DNA of 5,086 bases from Planctomycetota bacterium (GTDB lineage: Bacteria; Planctomycetota; UBA1135). The position numbers were made by a program, and so were the translations under genes. Of this stretch, positions 1-5,086 are shown piece after piece. Every line of letters begins with the position of its first letter. Position 1 is the first letter of the stretch. The stretch lies in NCBI GenBank assembly GCA_014382465.1, contig JACNJP010000503.1:1-5086 (forward strand). The letters are read 5' to 3'. The notes below the pieces were generated by a model. It was not told the origin of the DNA and ran no database searches. It saw only the letters and a list, made by a program, of their open reading frames with translations.

Positions 1-163
1 GGGGTCCCCCTGGGGGGCGGGCGCGGGGTGGGCGCCTCGCACGGGCGCCGGCGGGGGGCGGGACCCGCGTGACGGCGCCCGCCGCCGGCCCCGGGCGCGC
101 CCCGCCGGGGGCCGGCCCGCCGGGGGGCGGGCCGCTGACCGGGCCGCGGCCCGGCGCCGGGGG
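1..163. repeat. Near-pure G/C low-complexity left end with repeated GGGGGGCGG
   Basis: Only about 10 of these 163 bases are A or T by my count, far fewer than in the rest of the window. GGGGGGCGG occurs four times, starting at 12, 53, 122 and 159; the first three copies extend to GGGGGGCGGG. A 13-base exact repeat, CGCCGGGGGGCGG, lies at 118-130 and 155-167. Four G runs at 12-32 fit a G-quadruplex pattern. The minus-strand reading frame stays open but turns into a Pro/Gly/Ala/Arg string that does not resemble the end of a GH95 protein. Either this is damaged sequence at a contig edge or a genuine low-complexity tail; I favour the first. Confidence 0.7.
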
Positions 164-3127
164 GCGGTGAAGGGAGGCCTCCCGCCAGCGTTGGCTGACC
201 GCCGGGAAGACGCGCACCACCCCGCCCCAGCTCTGCAGCAGCATCTCGTGCACCGCCTCCATCGCCAGGAAATTGCCCTCGAGGGTGAACGGGCGGTACT
301 GGAACTTCGACAGCCCGCTGCGGGTCTGATCGCCGTTGACGTGGAAGCCGTTGCGGAGCGTGAAGGCCCGTTCGTAGTCGCGCAGGGGGTCCAGCGCCAG
401 CTCCGGGCGTCCGGCGCGCGCCGCCAGGCAGGCGAACCACGAGTAGCTGTAGCCCACCCACCAGTCGCCGCCGTGGCGCAGCAGGCGCTCGACCGTGGCG
501 GCGACGGCGCGGCGGTCGGCCTCGCCGCCGTCGACGTTCAGGGTTCCAAGCGGATGGACCGCCATGGCGTGCGAGAAGTGGCGGTGCGAGCGGCGGTAGT
601 ACTCGCCGCGGGCGAAGGCCAGCCCGCCCTCCGGGTCGGTGACCAGTGGCTCGAGCTTCGAGCCCAGGGCGCGCCAGCGGTCGGCCTCGGCGCCCTCGCC
701 GAGCTCGTCGGCCATCTCGGCCAGCGCCCCGAGCGCCCAGCCGATCAGCGCCTGGTCGTAATTGGAATTCGGCGGCAGCCAGGCCCGCAGGCTGTTGTCG
801 TGGATCTCGGGCGAGCTGGAGAGCGGCAGGCGCAGGCGGTCGTCGCGCTCCTCCATCAGCTCGACCACCGCCTCGGTCACGGCGCTCAGCCACGGGTAGG
901 CGCGCTGCTCCAGGAACGCCCGGTCGCGGGTGTAGCGCCAGTGGAGGTCGAAGCTCTGGCCCACCCACAGGCCGTTGGTCGGCGACAGCGAGTACATCGC
1001 CCAGCCCGCGGTGGCCTGGCCCGCCAGCGTCGCCACCCCCGGGACGACCGCGCCGCCGACGTCGTAGAAGCTGCGCGCGAAGTCGCGGTAGGCCGGGAGC
1101 AGCTCCCACTGCCGGTCGAGGAAGCTCAGCCCCGCCTCGCGCAGCCCGGCGGCGTGATACGCCAGGTAGCTCATCTGGGTGTTGAGGTCGTGGTGGAAGT
1201 CGCCCTTCCACGGCGGCAGCCCGCCCTCGTCGGCGGTCCACACGCCCTGCAGCGGCATCGGCGGCGCCCCCCGGCGCGAGGCGGCGCCGTAGAAATACTT
1301 CACCAATCGGTAATGCCGCTGGAGGTCCGGGTCGGGCAGCGACACCGAGGAGGTGGCCCAGAATCGGCGCCACCAATCGAGGTGGGGTTCGAGCGCGGCC
1401 TCGAAGCCGGCGTCCAGCGCCGCCTGGACCCGCGCCCCGGCGACGCCGAGCGGGTCCTCCCCTTCGCGGTTGGTGGCGATGCTCCAAGCCAAGAGGGTGT
1501 CGGCTCCGCGGGCCTCCCAGCTGGCGCAGATGGCGTAGCTCAGGCCCTCCGCGGCCTCCTGCTTCAGGAACACCACGCCGCGATCGCCGACCTGCATCGT
1601 GCCGGCGTCGGCCGGCCGGTATCCCAGCCGGTCGAGGCCGGCGGGCCGTGTGATCGAGACCTTCTTCAGCCGCCCCGGCGTCCGCACCAGGCCCACCGGC
1701 TGCTGGGCGTGGACCAGCGCCGACAAGGAGACCGTCTCCGCGCCCTGCGCCCGGTCGAAGTCGACCCCGCCCACGCCCCGCGCGCTGTCGAGCCAGAAGG
1801 TCCGCGCCTCCAGTCCCTCCTCCAACTCGAGGACCAGGCGGCCGCCCGGCAGCTTGGTCGGATAAGGGACCTGCTCGTAGGGCGCGTCGAAGCGCCGCAC
1901 CAGCTCGGCGGCGTCGCCCGCGGCCACCAGCTCCTGGATCGCGGCGTAGGTCCAGCCGGCCTGGTGGAAGACCTCCGGCAGCCGCTCGTCCCAAAGGTCG
2001 CCGCGGTCGAGCGAGAGGTGGATGGTCGAGCCGCTCCCCCACAGCAACCCGCCCAGCAGCCCGTTGCCGAGCGGGATGCCTTCGTCCCAGCGATCGACCG
2101 GGGCGTGGAGTTCGAGCAGGCGGCCGGGAGCCGCGCCCAGCAGCAGGCGGAAGCGATCACGGAGCTCGGGCGGCGAGGCCGGCGGGCCAGGACGCTCGCC
2201 GACCAGGGCCTCCAAGAGGTAGGCGCTCACCTCGTTGGGGTGGTCGTGGGCGAAGCCCTCGGGGAAGGCGCGGCGGTAGGCCGGCAGTTCGGCCAGCGGC
2301 GAACGCAGCGGCGAGCCGTCCTCACCGCAACGGACGCGGAAGCTGCCGTCGTCGAGCCGGTCGAGCTCCACCGCCAGGGCCTGGAAGGACGGTCGGCGGC
2401 CGGGCACGGCGCCGCCCGCGGGATCCAGCACCGTGCGCGGCCAGAAGTAGCGGGCGCCTTCGCCGGTGCCGTCGCGCAGCACCCACTCGAGGCGGACTCC
2501 GTCGGGGTTGGTCACCTGCCGCAGGTCGAGCCAGGCATGGCCCTCGATCGGCGGGGCGTGGAGCAAGCCGAAGTCACGCTCGTAGAAGCGGCGCATCCGT
2601 TCGGGGAAGGCGCGCTGGTAGACGTGCATCTGTTCGTGCGCCAGCAGCCCGAGGAGCTGGCCGCGGCGGCCGGAGACGAAGGCCTTGGCCACCTCCTCGT
2701 CGAACACGATCGCCGCGCCGCGGGTGTGCGGCATGCCGGCGCAGTGCCCGGCGCGCACCTTGAGGAAGGTCCAGGGCAGCTCGGCGAGGCTCGGGAACTC
2801 CTGGCCGAGGACGCCGGCCAGCTCGACCACCGCCTCGTGGATCGCCGCCCGCTCCTCGGGCTCGAAGGCCCGGACATCGGCGGCCCAGCGCCGCCGGCCC
2901 TCTTCCCGGACGGCGCCGAGCCCGCGCGCCAGCAGCTCGTCGGGCAGCGGGACGCCGCTCATGAGCTCGACCTCGCGCGCCCGGAGCAGCGAGTGGTACG
3001 GCTCGATTCCTTCGTCGACGATCGCCCCCCGGCCCTCCTCCAGGCTCAGGAAACGGACCAGCGGGTCCTGCGGAAGGCCCAGGGGGCCCGAGAGCAGCGC
3101 GAGGGACGCGGTGAGGACGTTGAGCAT
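1..3127 (-). CDS. Metallopeptidase-like domain fused to GH95-type glycoside hydrolase (C-terminus cut off)
   Basis: The frame stays open from ATG at 3127 to the left edge (1042 codons, no stop). An in-frame TAG lies only 9 bases upstream (3137-3139), which fixes this as the most upstream possible start; no clear Shine-Dalgarno precedes it. Residues 1-20 are hydrophobic but carry no positive charge, so export is possible but weakly supported. Residues ~30-310 contain HEQMH (164-168), NPDG (207-210) and HPNE (296-299), the layout of a zinc peptidase-like domain with Glu299 as possible third ligand. From ~335 the protein matches GH95: WDEGIPLGNG (347-356), DLWDE, WKGDFHHDLNTQMSY (from 640), SSSPEIHDNS with putative general acid Glu774, and FTLEGNF (Glu950) followed by EMLLQSWGGVVRVFPAV. 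GH95 enzymes release alpha-L-fucose or alpha-L-galactose from glycans using an (alpha/alpha)6 barrel. After Arg988 the sequence becomes abnormal. Substrate is unproven; the GH95-type assignment is strong, the peptidase activity tentative. Confidence 0.85.
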   Translation of the reverse strand, partial: MLNVLTASLALLSGPLGLPQDPLVRFLSLEEGRGAIVDEGIEPYHSLLRAREVELMSGVPLPDELLARGLGAVREEGRRRWAADVRAFEPEERAAIHEAVVELAGVLGQEFPSLAELPWTFLKVRAGHCAGMPHTRGAAIVFDEEVAKAFVSGRRGQLLGLLAHEQMHVYQRAFPERMRRFYERDFGLLHAPPIEGHAWLDLRQVTNPDGVRLEWVLRDGTGEGARYFWPRTVLDPAGGAVPGRRPSFQALAVELDRLDDGSFRVRCGEDGSPLRSPLAELPAYRRAFPEGFAHDHPNEVSAYLLEALVGERPGPPASPPELRDRFRLLLGAAPGRLLELHAPVDRWDEGIPLGNGLLGGLLWGSGSTIHLSLDRGDLWDERLPEVFHQAGWTYAAIQELVAAGDAAELVRRFDAPYEQVPYPTKLPGGRLVLELEEGLEARTFWLDSARGVGGVDFDRAQGAETVSLSALVHAQQPVGLVRTPGRLKKVSITRPAGLDRLGYRPADAGTMQVGDRGVVFLKQEAAEGLSYAICASWEARGADTLLAWSIATNREGEDPLGVAGARVQAALDAGFEAALEPHLDWWRRFWATSSVSLPDPDLQRHYRLVKYFYGAASRRGAPPMPLQGVWTADEGGLPPWKGDFHHDLNTQMSYLAYHAAGLREAGLSFLDRQWELLPAYRDFARSFYDVGGAVVPGVATLAGQATAGWAMYSLSPTNGLWVGQSFDLHWRYTRDRAFLEQRAYPWLSAVTEAVVELMEERDDRLRLPLSSSPEIHDNSLRAWLPPNSNYDQALIGWALGALAEMADELGEGAEADRWRALGSKLEPLVTDPEGGLAFARGEYYRRSHRHFSHAMAVHPLGTLNVDGGEADRRAVAATVERLLRHGGDWWVGYSYSWFACLAARAGRPELALDPLRDYERAFTLRNGFHVNGDQTRSGLSKFQYRPFTLEGNFLAMEAVHEMLLQSWGGVVRVFPAVSQRWREASLHRPPAPGRGPVSGPPPGGPAPGGARPGPAAGAVTRVPPPAGARARRPPRARPPGGP

Positions 3128-3284
3128 GGCTGGATTCTAGAGCCCTGGCGAAAGCCCGCGGCGCCGGAAGCAGCGACCGGTTTCCTCCACCGTCCAGGGG
3201 GAGCGGACTGGGAAATCCCGCCCGGTCTGCGACAAGGGCCGGGCTGCCGCGGGTCGGCCGATTGCCTCGCGCGGCGCGCCCTTC
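3128..3284. promoter_or_regulatory. Divergent intergenic region between glycosidase and oxidoreductase operon
   Basis: This 157-base gap separates two gene starts that point away from each other, so it should hold the promoters of both transcription units and perhaps a shared operator. I see no convincing -35/-10 pair on either strand. Small symmetric elements are GGGA-AA-TCCC at 3210-3219, ACCGGT at 3177-3182 and TCTAGA at 3136-3141; all are too short to call as a regulator site. The role is inferred from gene arrangement. Confidence 0.5.
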
Positions 3285-4373
3285 ATGCCGATCGCCGACT
3301 GGAAGAACGCCCGCCAGAGCTGGCCCCTGCCGACCCGCCCGCGGCCGGTCTGCCTGATCGGCGCCGGCGGGATCGTGCGGCAGGCCCACCTGCCGGCCTA
3401 CCGCCGCGCTGGATTCCCGGTCGAGGGGATCTGCGACCTCCAGCGGGAGCGGGCCGGGGCGCTGGCCCGGGACTTCGGCATCCCGCGGGTGGCGGCCGAC
3501 GCCGCGGCCCTGGTCGCCGACGCGCCGCCCGACGCGGTCTTCGACCTCGCGCTGCCGGCGGGCGCCCACCTCGGCGCGCTCGAGCTGCTGCCGGACGGCG
3601 CCGCCGTGCTCCTGCAGAAGCCGATGGGAGAGGACCTCGACGGCGCCCGCGCGATCCGCGACCTGTGCCGCGCCAAGGGGCTGACGGCGGCCGTCAACCA
3701 CCAGCTCCGCTTCGCGCCCTACTGCCTGTTCGCCCGCGAGCTGATCGAGGCCGGCGCCATCGGCGAACTTCAGACGCTGGAGGCCCGCGTGACGGTGGCG
3801 ACGCCCTGGCACCTGTGGGACTTCCTGCACGGGGCGCCGCGGCTGGAGCTCCAGTACCACTCGATCCACTACGTCGACCTGATCCGTAGCTTCCTCGGCG
3901 AGCCGCGCCGCGTCTCCTGCATGACGCGCAAGCACGCCGGCGCGCCCGAGCTGGCCTCGGTGCGCACGCGGGCGATGTTCGACTACGGCGACTTCCTGAG
4001 CGTCGGCTTCGAGGCCAACCACTGCCACACCTTCGGCCCGCGGCACCAGGAGAGCTACCTGCTGTGGGAGGGCACTCGCGGGGCGATCAAGGCCACCATG
4101 GGGGTGAATTTGAACTACCCGGTGGGCGAGCCGGACTCGCTGGAGTTCTGCCTGCTGCCGAGCGGCGGCGGCCAGCCGGAGTGGCGGCCGGTCGAGCTGG
4201 CCGGATCCTGGTTCCCCGACGCCTTCGCCGGCACCATGGCCAACCTGCAGCGCTTCGCCGCCGGCGAGGACGACGCGCTGTGGACCCGGGTCGACGACGC
4301 CTACCGCACCATGGCGGTGGTCGAGGCCTGCTATCGCGCCAGCGCCGAGGGCGGCACGGCGATCCCGGAATGA
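3285..4373 (+). CDS. Gfo/Idh/MocA family NAD(P)-dependent oxidoreductase
   Basis: This complete 362-residue protein has the usual length of the family. The N-terminal Rossmann fold binds the dinucleotide: CLIGAGGI (23-30) is the glycine-rich loop, preceded by a ~20-residue extension. The motif usually written EKP reads QKPMG here (111-115), at the junction with the C-terminal substrate domain. NHQLRFAP (138-145) and YHSIHYVDLIRSF (191-203) follow; His195 with Asp198 matches the family's conserved H-x-x-D, where the histidine is usually catalytic. No transmembrane segment or signal peptide is seen, so it should be cytosolic. Family members oxidise or reduce sugars, inositols and their derivatives; the substrate cannot be read from sequence. 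The start is the only plausible one: no ATG, GTG or TTG occurs in frame for about 100 bases upstream, though no good ribosome-binding site is visible. Its stop overlaps the next gene in ATGA (4370-4373), and the neighbouring sugar-acid dehydratase points to a sugar-oxidation role. Confidence 0.93.
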   Translation: MPIADWKNARQSWPLPTRPRPVCLIGAGGIVRQAHLPAYRRAGFPVEGICDLQRERAGALARDFGIPRVAADAAALVADAPPDAVFDLALPAGAHLGALELLPDGAAVLLQKPMGEDLDGARAIRDLCRAKGLTAAVNHQLRFAPYCLFARELIEAGAIGELQTLEARVTVATPWHLWDFLHGAPRLELQYHSIHYVDLIRSFLGEPRRVSCMTRKHAGAPELASVRTRAMFDYGDFLSVGFEANHCHTFGPRHQESYLLWEGTRGAIKATMGVNLNYPVGEPDSLEFCLLPSGGGQPEWRPVELAGSWFPDAFAGTMANLQRFAAGEDDALWTRVDDAYRTMAVVEACYRASAEGGTAIPE

Positions 4374-4687
4374 GTCCGGCACCGCCCCCCGACGCGGCGC
4401 CGCGGGCGCTGCGGATCCACGCCGACGACAACGTCGCCGTGGTGACCGCGGCGATGTCGGCCGGCGAGCGGTTCGAGGTCGACGGGGTGCCGCTGACCGC
4501 GCCGCGGGACTTGAACCTGGGCGCCAAGATCGCGCTGCGGCCGATCGCCGCCGGCGCGAAGGTGCTGAAGTACGGCGAGCCGATCGGGTCGGCGGTCGTG
4601 GACATCGCCGCCGGGGAGTACGTGCACGTCCACAACCTGCGCAGCGACTACCTCGACCACCCCGCCGCCGGCGGAGCGCCGCGATGA
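4370..4687 (+). CDS. UxaA-family dehydratase small subunit (SAF domain)
   Basis: This 105-residue protein starts at the ATG inside the upstream gene's stop (ATGA). The open frame extends further upstream, but only within the oxidoreductase coding region, and family similarity begins just after residue 15. After a Pro/Ala-rich leader, residues ~17-92 form one SAF domain: DDNVAVV (19-25), LGAKIALRPI (50-59), KYGEPIG (67-73) and EYVHVHNL (83-90). These match the N-terminal domain of altronate and galactarate dehydratases (UxaA/GarD) and the small chain of split versions such as sulfolactate sulfo-lyase (SuyA). In most members the second motif reads GHK; here it is GAK. In split enzymes this chain works with the large chain, which follows directly. 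The likely role is part of a cytosolic enzyme that dehydrates a sugar acid to a 2-keto-3-deoxy acid; the exact acid is unknown. It overlaps the next gene by ATGA at 4684-4687. Confidence 0.92.
   Translation: MSPAPPPDAAPRALRIHADDNVAVVTAAMSAGERFEVDGVPLTAPRDLNLGAKIALRPIAAGAKVLKYGEPIGSAVVDIAAGEYVHVHNLRSDYLDHPAAGGAPR
4673..4676 (+). promoter_or_regulatory. Ribosome-binding site for dehydratase large subunit
   Basis: GGAG lies 7 bases before the ATG at 4684, inside the end of the small-subunit gene. It is the only clear Shine-Dalgarno element in the window and supports this start over downstream alternatives. Confidence 0.6.
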
Positions 4688-5086
4688 TCCAGGGCTACCT
4701 GCGGCGGGACGGTCGGAAGGGCATCCGCGACCTCGTCGCGGTGGTCTACCTGGTGGAGTGCGCGCACCACGTGGCGCGCGAGATCGCCGCCCCGGCGCGG
4801 GCGCGCGGCGTCCACCTGATCGGCTTCCCCGGCTGCTACCCGAACGACTACGCCGAGCGCATGCTGCGGCAGCTGTGCTGCCACCCCAACGTCGGCGCCG
4901 TGCTCCTGGTGTCGCTCGGCTGCGAGAGCTTCGACCGCGCCGGCCTGGAGCGGGAGGTGGCGGAGTCGGGGCGGCCGGTGGCGACGCTGGTGGTCCGGGA
5001 GCGGGGCGGCACGCTGGCGACGGTGGAGGCCGGGCGGAGGTGGGTGGAGTCGGCGCTGGAGCGGCTGCGGGCCACGACGCGGGCCG
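4684..5086 (+). CDS. UxaA-family dehydratase large subunit, N-terminal part (cut by window edge)
   Basis: The frame is open from the ATG at 4684 to the right edge, giving 134 codons; family members of this chain are usually near 400 residues, so about a third is present. The opening GYLRRDGRKGIRDLVAVV (4-21) is the typical start of the altronate/galactarate dehydratase large domain (usually GYxRxDGRxGxRN). Next come VECAHHVAREIA (24-35), GFPGCYPNDYAERML (47-61) and CCHPNVGAVLLVSLGCES (65-82). The family's NPNVGGVLVVGLGCE-like segment is clearly recognisable. The part seen holds several cysteines (26, 51, 65, 66, 80), some of which may take part in metal or cofactor binding. It pairs with the small subunit just upstream through an ATGA overlap, as in other two-chain members. 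The likely reaction is dehydration of a hexonate or deoxyhexonate; the substrate is open. The last ~45 codons use G at the third position far more than the first part of the gene. Confidence 0.9.
   Translation, partial: MIQGYLRRDGRKGIRDLVAVVYLVECAHHVAREIAAPARARGVHLIGFPGCYPNDYAERMLRQLCCHPNVGAVLLVSLGCESFDRAGLEREVAESGRPVATLVVRERGGTLATVEAGRRWVESALERLRATTRA

Noticed and set aside
1..163. A collagen-like or Pro/Gly-rich protein tail as a real domain
   Set aside because: There is no regular Gly-X-Y period, the DNA is almost free of A/T, and the GH95-like domain has not reached its usual end, which favours a sequence artefact.
3210..3219. GGGAAATCCC as a regulator operator
   Set aside because: The arms are only four bases each, the centre is not symmetric, and no second copy is seen, so chance is a sufficient explanation.
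167..3889. A 1240-codon open frame on the plus strand opposite the glycosidase
   Set aside because: It is antisense to a gene with clear family motifs, spans into the oxidoreductase in another frame, and its translation is a His/Gln/Arg/Ala-rich string with no recognisable domain. GC-rich codon use removes stops from the opposite strand.
2574..4382. A 602-codon open frame on the minus strand opposite the oxidoreductase
   Set aside because: It crosses the divergent intergenic region and overlaps two well-supported genes in other frames; the translation is low-complexity and Arg/Ala/Pro-rich.
4064..4687. A longer 207-residue version of the dehydratase small subunit
   Set aside because: The extra N-terminal residues lie entirely within the oxidoreductase coding region in another frame; the domain begins after the ATG at 4370, which forms a standard ATGA overlap.
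1..5086. CRISPR arrays, tRNA/rRNA genes, insertion sequences and strong terminators
   Set aside because: I found no spaced direct-repeat array, no tRNA or rRNA signature, no transposase motif and no hairpin followed by a T run on either strand.

Overview
The window reads as a fragment from a very GC-rich bacterium with strong G/C preference at third codon positions. I cannot assign a phylum from the sequence alone; Acidobacteriota, Myxococcota, Planctomycetota or a similar GC-rich metagenomic lineage would all fit. It may be a whole short contig, because both ends cut through genes and the left end degrades into near-pure G/C sequence.

Layout: (1) Bases 1-3127 on the minus strand hold one long gene that runs off the left edge. 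Its N-terminal ~310 residues carry an HExxH zinc-metallopeptidase-like signature. From about residue 335 onward it is a glycoside hydrolase of the GH95 type (alpha-L-fucosidase/alpha-L-galactosidase-like). (2) Bases 3128-3284 are a 157-base divergent intergenic region that should hold promoters for both directions. (3) Bases 3285-5086 on the plus strand hold a tight three-gene operon: a Gfo/Idh/MocA oxidoreductase, a small SAF-domain subunit of an altronate/galactarate-type sugar-acid dehydratase (UxaA family), and the start of its large subunit, cut by the right edge. The three genes are joined by two ATGA overlaps, so translation is probably coupled.

How the genes may work together (inference): the glycosidase releases a terminal deoxy- or hexose sugar such as L-fucose or L-galactose from a glycan or glycoprotein. 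The oxidoreductase acts on the sugar or a derivative, and the two-subunit dehydratase removes water from the resulting sugar acid to give a 2-keto-3-deoxy acid. This would be a non-phosphorylative catabolic route, with the genes divergently arranged so that they can be co-regulated. The most unusual items are the apparent peptidase-glycosidase fusion, two replaced active-site positions in the GH95-like domain, and the anomalous 163-base left end. Very long open frames opposite the real genes are by-products of GC-rich codon use and are not annotated.
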